Shown in pieces: positions 46,983 through 57,922 of a stretch of 64,000 nucleotides of DNA. This DNA is from Micromussa lordhowensis. Taxonomy: Eukaryota > Cnidaria > Anthozoa > Scleractinia > Lobophylliidae. The translations under genes were made by a program, and so were the position numbers. Below the pieces are notes generated by a model. It was not told the origin of the DNA and did no database searches. It was given only the letters and a program-made list of their open reading frames with translations. The stretch's first letter is position 1; the number at the start of each line of letters is the position of its first letter. The DNA is taken from assembly GCA_964020085.1 (NCBI GenBank), contig OZ026596.1:30791522-30855521 (forward strand), given 5' to 3'.

Positions 46983-47212
46983 TTTATGATAAAGAATCAT
47001 TAAGTTCCCCTCACATTCAGCTAATATTTTCGTACCAAACGAAGAAAAGTGGCGTAAGCGTGCATCTGTACTCTCTCTTGGGTCAGATTTGTCAAAATGC
47101 CGAAGCAAATTTACATACAGCGTACCGTGCATCTGTACTCTGATAAAGTACGCCGTTTCAACCAATCCGAGCCCGCGTTATATCGAAACTTTAAGCGTGG
47201 CTATATTCTCAC

Positions 47213-47314
47213 CTGGACCAGGTTTAGGTCTGGGTCGAGGTTTCGGTCTTGGCAATGGTCTTGGTCGCGGCCTAGGGCGAGGTCTTGGCCGCGGTCGGGG
47301 CCACGGACGAGTTT
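47213..47314 (-). CDS. P9: longest Arg-Pro repeat linker exon
   Basis: A 102-base phase 1-1 exon (34 codons; acceptor cttttag, donor GTGAGA) joining G5 to V5. It is almost wholly alternating Arg-Pro (RPWPRPRPRPRPRPRPRP, then LPRPKPRPRPKPGP). The codons vary (CGA, CGG, AGA, AGG, CGC), so the repeat is old or kept by selection rather than a fresh microsatellite. Confidence 0.77.
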
Positions 47315-47511
47315 CTAAAAGAAAGAAAAACAGCATCAAGAACATCATGAAGAGGCCAATGAATAAATCACATCAGAAATTTATTTGAAGCATACGAATA
47401 CACTGTGTACTTAGTCATTGGAGCTGAAAGCAAATTTCACTGAGTTTGAGATCACTGATTAGTTTTCCTATTCCTTTCTCACGCCTCAAATAAAAATTGA
47501 TCACAACTTAC

Positions 47512-48147
47512 TTCTCCTAAAGCATCTTCGTTTCTTGGAAATGATTTGCCGCAGGGAAAGAGCTCCATTGTACACCTGCATACACGAGATTCGTCCTCGG
47601 AAATATCTCCCGTCACCTTTACGAGCTCCCATTCTCACTGGGTAGTTAGTCGCCAACCGTATTCTCCCGATGTATTTCCTCGCTGTAAGCCTCCTATTGA
47701 CAAACAACTTCGCTTGGCCTGTTCGTCCGTTGTAACTTGCACCAACAAACTGCCATCGTCCAGGTGTGACACTCCTGCTTACAACCGCGGCTGTGAAACG
47801 CCGTCCTCTTCTACGCGTAAACCGTACAAACAGCGTTCTCGGTGTAATCATCCAAAAGTGCACACCCCAGCCGTTCGGCATGTAGTTGAAGATGGGTCCT
47901 GCACGTCCCTGGTGGAAGATCCACGCTAACAGAGTGATAGAACGTTTGGTGTCTAGGCCACCTCGGTTGGGGAAGAGAATGTAACTGTTACTTTTTCCGT
48001 AGAACTGGTACGAGCCGTCACGTGTTCCGTCTGGTCCAGGCGCGGTGCGGACAAAACCAAGTGTTGCGCGCGCATTGTTACGGGTGCTTATATCTTTTCC
48101 CTTCGTGCCGCCATTTAGCGGGTAAATGGCGACCGCTTGAGTTTTAA
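47512..48147 (-). CDS. G5: LamG-like jellyroll domain (near copy of G8 and G9)
   Basis: 212 codons, phase 1-1, starting VKTQAVAIYPLNGGTKGKD. From the middle of the domain to the end it differs from G8 and G9 by only scattered residues (for example ARKGDG against ARIGDG), at protein and DNA level. Donor is AGAA|GTAAGT. Recent duplication or gene conversion is the likely cause, although G5 is about 15 kb from G8. Confidence 0.88.
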
Positions 48148-48446
48148 CTAAAAAAAAGGGAGGAAAAAGGAACAAAAGATATAAAGATGACGCTGCCGGT
48201 CGCTTATCGTAATAAAAATGTGTGCTTTGTGTAATTTGGTGCTTTTCGTTACGCTATCCGTGGTTAGGGAAAGAATCAGGATATCAAGATTATAGAAATC
48301 GTAGCTAAATAAAGCGATAATGATGGAACAGAGAATTAACTCTGAAGTGTAAATTAAAGTGCTATTTGAAACCCTTGAAAGACCCACTGGGCGTTAGCCC
48401 TAGTAAAGGGAATCAGGGAACCACACGAGGTAAAGAAAAAATTCTT

Positions 48447-48524
48447 TTGACCTCGGTGGGAATCGAACCCACGACCTCCGGATTAGATTTACCGTTACTC
48501 TGCCGACTGAGCTACGAGGTCGGA
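48447..48524 (-). mobile_element. tRNA-like element with perfect acceptor stem (SINE or pseudo-tRNA)
   Basis: On the minus strand GACCTCG and CGAGGTC form a perfect seven-pair acceptor stem, GTGGG/CCCAC with TTCGATT forms a perfect T arm, and GCTCAGTCGGCAGAGT resembles a D arm. The anticodon arm is poor (CGG/CCG with mismatches inside). No CCA is encoded. It lies upstream of G5 within repeat-rich DNA; SINE origin is likelier than a functional tRNA. Confidence 0.5.
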
Positions 48525-48599
48525 CAGAGAAAGTCGGGGACGACTAATAGGCTGGTTAACTACCGATAGGCTGGTTAACTAGCCAGGCTAAAGAACGTC

Positions 48600-48915
48600 C
48601 AGTCGCCAAATTAGTGAAGAAAGGAAAACAAAGAAACGAACGAAGGCAAAAGCGCACGAAAAGAGGACAACGAACGGAGAAACGAATCATCGAAGAAGAG
48701 AACGACGAGTACGAAAGAAAGAAAAAACAACGGAACCAAGGAACGGAGGGAAGAACAAGGAAATGAAGGGAACGAGAGAACGAGGCAACGAAGCAACGAC
48801 TCAATGAGGCAGCAAGAGAACGCAGGAACGAGGGAGCCAGGCAGCGTGCAAAATAGACAACGAGGTAACGAGATAACGAAAGAACGAGGTAACGAGGCAA
48901 CGAAGGAAGCCTTCC
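48600..48915. repeat. Degenerate ACGAGG/AACGAA minisatellite
   Basis: Blocks like AACGAGGTAACGAGATAACG recur with a 7 to 10 base step. The reverse complement (CGTTCCT, CTCGTT) resembles the tract at 13580-15900. It lies where a vWA exon would be expected between G4 and G5. Confidence 0.6.
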
Positions 48916-48942
48916 TTGTTCCGGGAACTCAACACAACTTAC

Positions 48943-49017
48943 CTCTAGGCCTGGTTGGTCGAACCGGTCTAACTGGTCGAACTGGTCGAACTGGTCTTGG
49001 CTTGGGTTTTACTGGGA
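48943..49017 (-). CDS. P8: Val-Arg-Pro repeat linker exon
   Basis: A 75-base phase 1-1 exon (acceptor attcatag, donor GTAAGT). It holds four tandem PVR units (PVRPVRPVRPVRP) and ends TRPR. It sits between G4 and G5 but its sequence is the P14/P16 type that elsewhere precedes the near-identical G8 and G9, so it probably travelled with G5. Confidence 0.75.
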
Positions 49018-49367
49018 CTATGAATATAGAGAAAATAAAACAAAGAAAACTTTGAGCACAACAAACAGATGCTACTCTACTCTTTCTTAGACAGGCGCTA
49101 AGAGCTCCTAACGAAACAAAAAATCTCGTGCATTAAAAACTCTACGAATCTCTTGACTTTGATCAATTTTCTAAAGTGAAAGCATCTATAAAAGAAAAGA
49201 TGTCACATAACATATAAGACCGCGGGAAGACAATTTATATTGCTCAAGATGGCAAAGGTCATGCAAAATGAACAGCTCGGTCATTTCAAAGTTGTTTCCC
49301 AGATTTTAAAGTTGTGTTAATTTTACTCAAATGTTTGGACCCTATCGCGTTTTCAGCAAGGGATTAC

Positions 49368-50003
49368 CTGGCTTGAAACATCTCTTCTGCCGAACCAGGA
49401 TCTGATTCCTGTTCAAGGCTTGACCATAGACCTGCATACAAGAGATTCGTCCTTTAAAGTATCTCTTGTCTCCCACACGTGCTCCCATTCTGACCGGGTA
49501 GTTGGTCGCCAGCCTGAATCGTCCAACACGCTTAGACGCCACAAACCTCGAGTTCACAAACAAGCGAGCTATACCGGTTCTGTAGCTGTAAGTTGTACCG
49601 ACAAACTGCCATTTTCGCGGTAGTACGCTTGAACTGTAGACAGGATGACTGAAACGTCTTCCCCTTCGACGCGTGAACCGTGCAAACAGGTTTCTCGGAG
49701 AAACCATCCAGAAGTGAACGCCCCAGCCGTTCGGCATGTAGTTGAAGATGGGTCCAGCTCGACCAGTGTGATAGATCCACGCCAGAAGAGTTATGGAACG
49801 TCTGGTGTCAAGTTTTCCTCGGTTAGGGAATTCAACGTAGCTGTCTTTGCGACCGTAGAATTCTATTGAGCCGCCAGGTGAGTTATCAGGTCCAGGCGCG
49901 TATCTGACTCGGCCTGTTGTTCCGCGGGGATTCCTTGAGAAGCTGATGTCTCTCCCTTGGGTGTTACGGTTCAGCGGATATACAGCAACGGCCCGTCTTA
50001 TAG
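49368..50003 (-). CDS. G4: LamG-like jellyroll domain
   Basis: 212 codons, phase 1-1, starting IRRAVAVYPLNRNTQGRD and ending CFKPG. Contains LDTRRSITLLAWIY, GPIFNYMPNGWGVHFWM, RRRGRRF, LATNYPVRMGAR and ISCMQVY. It is followed by linker P8 and then directly by another LamG domain (G5); the vWA expected between them is absent. Confidence 0.88.
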
Positions 50004-50591
50004 CTAAAGGGAAAGTTACATCCAAAACAGGTGTTAGTCGACAATGCCATGTTGATATTACACCGCACATCGTAAAGTGGAAAGAGCAAGCGGAAAAAAC
50101 TGCCTGCGCGAAAATTTGGCGCTGGCCTGCTATAATAAATATGCGAGTCTCTCACAAATTATTGTGGCAAAACAAATGAGAAGAAAGGGAAGTATATTTA
50201 TTTGTTTCAGGTTATATAAGTTCGTGATAAGCCCAATTCAAAGGGTGTAGAAATCTGAAAATATACACCAGAGTTTGCCTTTGGTCTAAAATAGGGAAGT
50301 AGTTTAAATGATTAATATTAATAATAATGAAGAATTTGTAGTGCGCAAACGGAAACCAGTCCATTGTAGATCTGACAAGGGTGCAAATTTAAAAAGCCAG
50401 ATCTATAGACAACCCGACGTCTTGCACTTAACCCCACCAGTTATTTAAACCGTTCAAATTCCTAGAAGGGAGGGGTGGGGGAGTCGCACTACGTCGGTTG
50501 CGCTTTTTGTTTTCTATCTGATTGGCCGAGAAAAGCGCGTGTTATATTAGAAAGAACCAAATCATAAATACTTGTTATTCCACTCACTTAC

Positions 50592-50639
50592 CCACTGGTT
50601 TTGGTGGCAATACTGGTCGAGGAGGTCGAGGTTTTGCAG
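50592..50639 (-). CDS. P7: Pro-rich linker exon
   Basis: A 48-base phase 1-1 exon (acceptor gtttcag, donor GTAAGT) reading AKPRPPRPVLPPKPV, joining V4 to G4. The AKP start is shared with P5. Confidence 0.7.
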
Positions 50640-50982
50640 CTGAAACAGAAAGAGAGAGCATGAAAAATTGTTACACAATTCTTTGCTGATTTTATTTTCT
50701 ATAACTCCTTTCGGTAGAGCATGAATAATGCGTTCGAAGAGTGCGGTTAACTAAATTATGACTCAACTTAGTCCGAAAACACCGCCTTGTTTCAAACGGG
50801 ATCCAAAGACTGTAGTTTAACAACGAAAAATAGTGAAACTGAAGCTGAAAAGTTGTAAAAACGTCAGCGGCTCTAGACATTTCAGCGCGTGTTATCGCTG
50901 TATATAACTGTTTTTTGAGTTTTAAGACTGCGCGCAGTCGTTTATTACTTCTCTTGCTGCTAAATTAATATACGTTGGTTAC

Positions 50983-51519
50983 CTGCACAAGCCCTCCTTT
51001 TGAGAATCCTGACTGCAGACCCTAAGTTCTTGAAATCAGCAGTAAACACATTTCGCCTGTTAGCTGACATCTGCAGTAGTTGTCCCATACTAAACCGTTT
51101 ACCGACTCCGAAGGACAGTACTCGTATACCTCTGCGCCGAATCCTTACAGCAGGACGCAATACATTATCATAAGATCGACCATCGGTCATGACAATCAAG
51201 ACTTTGTTTCTTCGCCTGCTTAAGCGTAGGACCCTCTGGTAAGTGTACGAAAGCGCGTAGCCCGTTTTGGTCCCCCCACCTGTGTACCGTGTGCGACCAA
51301 TCGCTCGTACCAACGATCTTCGGTTGGTATAACGGTTAAAGCCGAAGATCTTGGAAGGACGCGACGAGTACAGCACGATGGCGAATCGGGTGTAGCTTCT
51401 GGAGATGGTGAACGAACGCGCCATGTTTTTGACAAAAGTTAGGCAGCGGCGGAAGTTTCCACGACCAACACTTCCGGAAGCGTCGATTAGGAAAGCAAGA
51501 TCGATTCTGGCTCTGCAAA
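50983..51519 (-). CDS. V4: vWA domain (single exon)
   Basis: 179 codons, phase 1-1. Opens CRARIDLAFLIDASGSVG, so MIDAS reads DASGS; GGGTKTG and MTDGRS supply the other metal ligands; ends RACAG. The internal cysteine NFRRCL is present. Shorter helix-1 region (GRGNF) than V8 to V11. Confidence 0.9.
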
Positions 51520-51864
51520 CTGATGATCAAAGCAATATTGGTATAAAATTAGCGATAGACGAACATGTATACAAGATAGCGCGCCTAAGTAAGCTTCATC
51601 AGTAACTTTCATTTGACCTATATCAAGGGCGGATTTTCTGTCTACGTCTCAACTAGCAGAGCATGACGATTAAACCGGGATTTGAGGCTACATTTCACCT
51701 TAAATCACGAAAGAAAGTTCTTCCTGGAGTACGTACTAAAAGCATCAAGAGCCAAAACGAAATGAACTGAACTCAACGGTTGTCGAAACGAATAACGAAA
51801 ATCAACAAAATCAATCAACGCTGGTTCAAAAACGGATTTAAAAGGTACGCTAATCAAGAAATAC

Positions 51865-51945
51865 CTTTCCCACCAGGGTAGGGACGGGGCCTAGGTCTGG
51901 GTCTTGGCCGAGGAGGTCTGGGCCGTGGGGGCTGCGGTCGTGGAA
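51865..51945 (-). CDS. P6: Arg-Pro repeat linker exon
   Basis: An 81-base phase 1-1 exon (acceptor cttgcag, donor GTATTT) joining G3 to V4. Alternating Arg/Pro with PPRPRPPRPRPRPRPRPYP in its centre, closing PGGK, the ending typical of LamG-to-vWA linkers. Confidence 0.75.
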
Positions 51946-52214
51946 CTGCAAGACAAAAAGCTTGTCAATAATATAAAAGAACTCCTCGAGAATTATAGAC
52001 AATCTCTTCCGTGACTTCTTGTTTTAAAGTGTGTCATCTTGAGGAGAGCATTACCTGACAACTGAAGCAACACGAAAGCGTATAAAATGTGAGATAAACA
52101 ATTATTTAATTCCAGTGTCCATTGTCACAATGATTTAGTAGTAGGCATTTTTAGTTGCCTCTTCTATATGCATGCAACAGAAAATAGATAAACCAAAATA
52201 CAAGGGACAACAAC

Positions 52215-52524
52215 GTACATTATTAAATTCTCAACCTCGGATAATGTAATTCCATCTTTCTGATTGGTTCACTAGATCTCGGTTACCAGCCATTTTACCT
52301 GCGTTTGACCTTATATGGAAATGAATGCGGCAAATGTCGGTCAGCATAAAATTTTCAGCATTTCGTTTAGGCGCCCGGAAGTCACATCACTTTCCGGTCG
52401 TTTCTTAGACTTTAATATAAATTTAGCAAAACCGAAGGTTGAGAATTTAATAAAACAATTCAGTATTCCATTCGCGCTTGTTGGATATGAGATTGGTTAT
52501 AGCCAACTCGTCCCTACGGGCCTT

Positions 52525-52572
<48 letters not shown>

Positions 52573-52577
52573 TTAAT
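52215..52577 (+). mobile_element. MITE family A, divergent copy 3
   Basis: Shares the frame of copies 1 and 2 (AAATTCTCAACCTCGG, TTGAGAATTTAATAAAAC, AATTCAGTATTCCATTCGC, CATGGAATAATTGTT) with a different interior. It ends 26 bases from exon G3, the closest TE end to a LamG donor in the window. Confidence 0.6.
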
Positions 52578-52602
52578 TATTCACAAGTAAACCGTAGAAT
52601 AC

Positions 52603-53238
52603 CTCTCTTAAAGCACCTGGTTCGCCTAGCAAGGATCTGGCTGGCAGTCAAGGCCTTCTTGTATACCTGCATACAGGAAATGCTGCCACGGAAGTACCTC
52701 CTATCTTTGATCCTGGCGCCCATTCTCACCGGGTAATTAGTGGCCAGTCTTATGCGTCCAATTTGTCGCGAAGCAACAAATCTATTTTTAACAAACAGCC
52801 GAGCGATTCCAGTTCGATAATCGTACTCAGCACCGACGTACTCCCAAGTTCGATAGCGAACTGTGCGACTAGTAACTGCGGGTGTGAAACGCCGTCCTCT
52901 TCGACGCGTGAAGCGTACAAACAACGTTCTTGGTGTGACCATCCAGAAGTGCACACCCCAGCCATTCGGCATGTAGTTGAAGATGGGACCCGCGCGTCCT
53001 AGGTGCTTAATCCACGCCAAGAGGGTGATGGATCGCCTCGTGTCTAGTCTACCGCGGTTCGGGAACTGAATGTAACTGTTGGCACGGCCGTAAAAATACG
53101 TTGCCGTCCCTGGCACGCCGTCGGGGCCACGCGTGTTTCTGACGTAGCTGCGTCTTCCTGGCGGGTTGCCGTTGGTGCTGACGTCTTTACCTCGTGTGGA
53201 GGAACTGAGCGGATAAACTGCTCCTGCGCGACCAACGG
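52603..53238 (-). CDS. G3: LamG-like jellyroll domain
   Basis: 212 codons, phase 1-1, starting VGRAGAVYPLSSSTRGKD and ending CFKRG. Landmarks GPIFNYMPNGWGVHFWM, WEYVGAEYDYRTG, LATNYPVRMGAR and ISCMQVY are kept. The donor GTATTC lies only 26 bases from the end of a divergent palindromic MITE (52215-52577), so that element inserted almost at the splice site. Confidence 0.88.
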
Positions 53239-53432
53239 CTGTCGGACAAAACAGAATCGAGAGACAAGATTTAGGAAGCACACAAACGATACAACTACTA
53301 TCCATAGCTTGACACCAAGTGTACTAAATGGAGAAATGGAACAATAGAGTAAAGAAAAGTAAACACCAGGAGAAATGATAAAAAAATTCACAAATTAAAT
53401 ATCATCTTTTTGTTCTTTGGGACGACACACAC

Positions 53433-53465
53433 CTGCAGGTTTTCCAGGTTTCGTTGGTTTGGCAG
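53433..53465 (-). CDS. P5: short Lys/Pro linker exon
   Basis: A 33-base phase 1-1 exon (acceptor tctcgcag, donor GTGTGT) reading AKPTKPGKPA, joining V3 to G3. It resembles P1, which occupies the same vWA-to-LamG position. Confidence 0.65.
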
Positions 53466-54145
53466 CTGCGAGAAAGAAAAGCTTTCATTAAAGAACAACA
53501 ACATCAAACTGATCCAAATGATGATCACTCATCACAGTATGTTAAAAAGTGAGACGAAGTATTGATTAATTTTTCAGTGTTGAGCATAACGGTTTAAAGC
53601 ATATTCATTCCACTCCCAACACCGTTTTCAACTGATGGTCCAAGGTACAGAGGCGATAACCAAAGAAAAAGGTCACCACGGGTTTCATGTAAAGTAATCA
53701 ACCAACTTGTATCTGTGTGAAGTAGATATGCACAAGGAGAAGCTTTGGAAGTTCATACACGTGATATAAACATAACGAAACGAGATATGCGCAAGCGCAG
53801 TAGCATCGGAGGAGATGGCGGACGAGGAGGATCATTGCGTTTCTGCCGGTTCACATTAGTGAAATATGATATACACAAGTTGACAACACAAGAAAAGAAA
53901 ACAAAGCGTCTCTTTCTTGCGCTTATCTTACGCAAGTTCACACAGGGGTTTTCTTATGCTTCTGCAAATCGTACGGGCTTGACAAGCCCTTAGCGCAAGC
54001 TACCAAGAGGGTTTATGGATTTTTTCTAAAGGAATTCTTCATTTTTGCTCGAGCCTTTTCTATTTCTATTACAAATCTATGCTACTTATGTCGTACGCTT
54101 TTAAAAACTAACTGTACAACAATGCATCTTTCTCGCCTTTCTTAC

Positions 54146-54694
54146 CTTTACAAGCCTTCTGCTTAATAGCTCGCACCACAGAGCCAAGGTTACGGAAATC
54201 AGCTGTGAAGACATTTCGCCGACTACCAGCCATCTGTAACAACTGTCCCATATTGTAGCGTTTACCGATACCAAGACAGAATATCTTTACACCGCGCCTG
54301 CGCAGTAAGCTGGAAGGACCCCTTACATTATCCTGTGACCGACCATCGGTCATAACAATCAGGACTTTCGACCTCCCTCTCCTGGAGGCAGAGAACAGCC
54401 GGGAGTAGGCAAAGGATATGGCTGCGCCTGTTCTAGTGCCGCGCCTAGGGTATCGTATTCTGTCAATGGTTCGGAGTATGCCATTAACTCCGCGGTTTTG
54501 GTTGAAGGCGAGTATTAGTCGTGACCGAGAGGAATACAACACAATGCCGATCCGTACGTAACTTCTAGATATTGTGAACGAACGAACCATATTCTTGACG
54601 AAGCGGAGACATCGCCTGAAGTTACCTCTACCAGACGCTTCGATGCTGCCGGAGCCATCGAGCACGAATGCCAAGTCAATTCTGGCACGACAAA
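54146..54694 (-). CDS. V3: vWA domain (single exon)
   Basis: 183 codons, phase 1-1, with the intact MIDAS elements DGSGS, RGTRTG (RGT replaces the GGT of other copies) and MTDGRS. Opens CRARIDLAFVLDGSGSIE and ends KACKG; the internal NFRRCL cysteine is present. No internal intron, unlike V8 to V11. Rich in Arg/Ser (SASRRGRSK before the central strand). Confidence 0.9.
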
Positions 54695-55491
54695 CTAAAG
54701 AGGCAATTGTACATTGATCAGTAGGAACGCCTGCATACCTAAACCTAGTGGCGAATAAAGAACAGATTATTTTATCGAGAGCAGAAAACCACGAGGTTCG
54801 GATGTCACGGAGTGTGCGCGCTTTTAAGGTTGGTGTGAGAGATTAGTTAAGGACATTGTGACCTTGATTTTAGCTTTATATAATGTGTATGACTGGTATA
54901 GAATGTCACGAAAAAGGCCACGTTTTCGCTGAAATATAGAAATAAATGAACGGTTTGAATGCTTTTCATGTCTTATGGCAATGACTGGCTATTTTAGCTT
55001 ACAGCAAAGACATAATGAGGTCATTTGGCTGAAATCGCAGAGGTTAAGCATGTCTAAATTAGTGTTACAAGTCAAATAATGAATTTAGCCTCTTTGTTTG
55101 GCCTGTTCACCTCAGTTGCACTGACATCAACGGCTTTAACAAACATGGCTTGGCTTCTCTTAAGAGAACACGAGGTAGAAAGCAATCTCAGTAAGACATG
55201 GCCATATTATGTACGGTAATTATTCAATAGGTTTCATATTTAATATGGATGATCTGTCTTGTATGTGGTTCTAACCCTTTATGGCTTCATTTATAATTTT
55301 ATTATCATTATTACTGTTATTGTCATCTCTTTTTTTTGCAATTTATTATTAAGACAATATATTAGCCATTAAATTATAATAAACGGTTAATGTCAGCCAT
55401 GAAGAGTTAAGTTGCCTTAAGAATCAGATTGATAACTAAACCGTGCATGCAGAAAGACGATAAAACGCCAGTGTCTAAGAAACATTCTCAC

Positions 55492-55578
55492 CTCGACCAC
55501 CAGGCCGGCTTGGAATCGGTGGCCGAGGTCTCGGCCCGGGTCGTGGTCTGGGTCGAGGTCTGGGACGAGGTCGAACAA
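55492..55578 (-). CDS. P4: Arg-Pro repeat linker exon
   Basis: An 87-base phase 1-1 exon (acceptor ttttcag, donor GTGAGA) joining G2 to V3. It begins VRPRPRPRPRPRPGPRPRP and closes with RPGGR. Alternating Arg-Pro over about 18 residues suggests a stiff, strongly cationic polyproline-II spacer. Confidence 0.75.
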
Positions 55579-56095
55579 CTGAAAAAAGATCAATCTTAGT
55601 TACATTGAATAAAAAGAAAAACGAAAGAAAAACTTACCAAGGGCAGTGCAGCGTGGCTCGATCGATTGCTGAAAGAGTCTCAACTTTAAAATTGCTTTTC
55701 TTCTACTTCGTAAATGGACTATAAATTTTAGTATGCGTAGGCCAGGGTTATGAATACGAAATTTACTAAAACTGGCAGGCTGCACATGTTTAGTAAGATT
55801 GTGGCGGAAAACCAACGTATTAGCCGTGGTCAATAAGTGAGACATTTTACGGTAATGTCGTTGCCCGTGCTCCTGGGTGTCGTTTTGGAAAAAGCTAGAA
55901 AAGCGTCTGATCATGAACAGCTTCATACACGACATACTTGTCCACAGACAGCCTTGTTAATAATATTGTACACAAAGGGTAAAAGAAAGTTCACAGTATA
56001 TATATATATTTTTCATTTGCGAAGTGACACAAAATTCCGAACACAAGTCAGTACTCAACGTACAACACGGTAACAAGGTTGGAAATTTGTTTTAC

Positions 56096-56725
56096 CTTTC
56101 CTGAAACATCTGGTTTTGCGAGCAAGTATCTGTCTTCCTGTAAGTGCCATTGGATAAACCTGCATACAGGAGATGCGCCCAAGGAAGAAACGAGTATCAC
56201 CAAGGCGGGCTCCCATTCTGACTGGATAGTTGGTAGCCAATCGTATTCTTCCAATATACTTTCGCGTCACAAACCGATTCTGCACGAACAGCTTAGCTTG
56301 TCCCGACCTTCCGTCGTACGTCGCAGCAACAAGCTGCCATCGATTAGGTGTGACACTCCTGCTTATCACCGCCTTGGTGAAACGGCGTCTCCTTCGACGT
56401 GTAAACCGTACAAACAGCGTCCTCGGTGTAATCATCCAGAAGTGCACGCCCCAACCGTTCGGCATGTAGTTGAAGATGGGCCCGGCGCGACCTTGGTGAT
56501 AAATCCACGCCATAAGAGTGATGGATCGTTTTGTGTCCAGCTTTCCGCGGTTTGGAAACTGGATATAACTGCTTGATTTACCCAGGAACTGGTACGATCC
56601 ATCACGTGTTCTGTCAGGTCCTGGTGCGGTCCTGACTTTGCCTAAGATAGCCGTCGGATTCCTGCTCAAGCTAATGTCACGACCTTTCACTCCTCCATTC
56701 AGGGGATAGATCGCCACGGCACGCA
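56096..56725 (-). CDS. G2: LamG-like jellyroll domain
   Basis: A 630-base phase 1-1 exon (210 codons) starting RAVAIYPLNGGVKGRD and ending CFRKG. It keeps GPIFNYMPNGWGVHFWM, LATNYPVRMGAR and the ISCMQVY/CF cysteine pair. An Arg block RRRRRRF follows LFVRFT. Slightly shorter than the usual 636 bases because the N-terminal linker codons are missing. Neighbours are P3 and P4. Confidence 0.88.
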
Positions 56726-56942
56726 CTGAGTACGAGAGATAAAAGAGAAGGTTTCATCATCAGATTGTGAATAAAAATACGAAAATATTCTGGTTTTAAG
56801 TATATACTGGTTTCAGTATTGTATAGAGCTTTAAGAGAAATTTACTCTGATGTGAGTTGTCTGGTTTTGTTTTCCTGACTGTTTTTAGTCTATGCTAAAA
56901 CAACTCAGATGAAAAAAAATTACTACTACAAATAACTTCCGA

Positions 56943-57105
56943 TGAGCCGTTTTCAATAGGGTGTCACGGTCGTAAAACCAAAACGAAAACCAATTTCTTA
57001 CGAATTAGACTACTCAGCCAATCTCAAACCGTAGTTAAACTAAAACCACAACCAAAAACAAAGTAATTGTCTGATTACTTTCGACACTCAATTGAAAACC
57101 GCTCT
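56943..57105. mobile_element. MITE family D, copy 2
   Basis: Ends GAGCCGTTTTCAAT and ATTGAAAACCGCTC, interior CGTAAAACCAAAACGAAAACC as in copy 1. It ends about 18 bases from the P3 exon end. Confidence 0.66.
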
Positions 57106-57122
57106 AAATGGTAAATGTTTAC

Positions 57123-57182
57123 CTGGTTGGCGTGGTCGCACAGGTTGAGGGCCAACTGGTTTAATAGGTTTAGCTCCCGGTT
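57123..57182 (-). CDS. P3: Pro-rich linker exon
   Basis: A 60-base phase 1-1 exon (acceptor atccag, donor GTAAAC) joining V2 to G2. It reads PGAKPIKPVGPQPVRPRQP. It lies 18 bases downstream in transcript terms of nothing notable, but its donor is only about 18 bases from the MITE at 56943-57105. Confidence 0.7.
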
Positions 57183-57530
57183 CTGGATGGGACACAAAGA
57201 CAGAAAAAAAAATAAGACAACGGCCTTATAACAAATATGAAGGCTGGAAAACCTTTACTCCGTAACTGAGGTAGGACAGGAAAAACTCGTAATTTGGTTG
57301 GTGAAGTAAAAACAATAGGAAAATTAAATTCGAATACAACGAATATATAACCTTGGCAATGATTTGTTCCTCTCTTTTCTTCTTTTTAAATTATTTTATA
57401 ATGCTTGCTTACGCTTTGCAATACTTCTACTTTACACTAACACAAGGATATGCATTTGTTTTTAAAAAGTGATATATTGCTGTTATCAAAGTAAACTGAG
57501 TTAATTAAAAAAAAAACAAAATAAGTAAGG

Positions 57531-57800
57531 TAAAGTTGCTGGTTTTCACTAGCGACGGAGTCAAAGCGGGAGTCATAATCAGAAGCGTAGAGCGATACGA
57601 TCTAGTGAAAATCAAACGCGACCGAGTCGTAAACGGAATCGGAAGAAATGGAAACGTTCTGATTCTTCCGACTCCGACTCCGTCGAGCTTACGACTCCGC
57701 TTATGACTCCCATTTTCGATTTTCACTAGGTCATAAGCGCTCTTACGACTCCGATTACGACTCCGACTGCGACTCCGTCGCTAGTGAAAACCAGCCTTTA
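57531..57800. mobile_element. MITE with CTGGTTTTCACTAGCGACGG ends
   Basis: Ends CTGGTTTTCACTAGCGACGG and CCGTCGCTAGTGAAAACCAG are perfect inverted repeats. The interior is built from repeated GACTCCG/CGGAGTC hexamers and a second GATCTAGTGAAAATC / GATTTTCACTAGGTC pair. Intron between V2 and P3. Confidence 0.7.
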
Positions 57801-57922
57801 GCATTCTATGTAGTGTCAGTTGCTGTGTGTATTATAAGTAGGTACATCTGTTTTCTTTAATTCAACATTAAAGAGTTGGTGCAAGTGGTCTGCGGAACCA
57901 GGAATTCTTCCAGTTTACTTAC

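Noticed and set aside
48556..48900. 114-codon minus-strand Ser/Phe-rich frame
   Set aside because: Produced by the AACGAGG-type minisatellite; low complexity only.
51865..51945. Collagen-type Gly-X-Y linkers
   Set aside because: The linkers alternate Arg/Pro or Lys/Pro and have no glycine every third residue.
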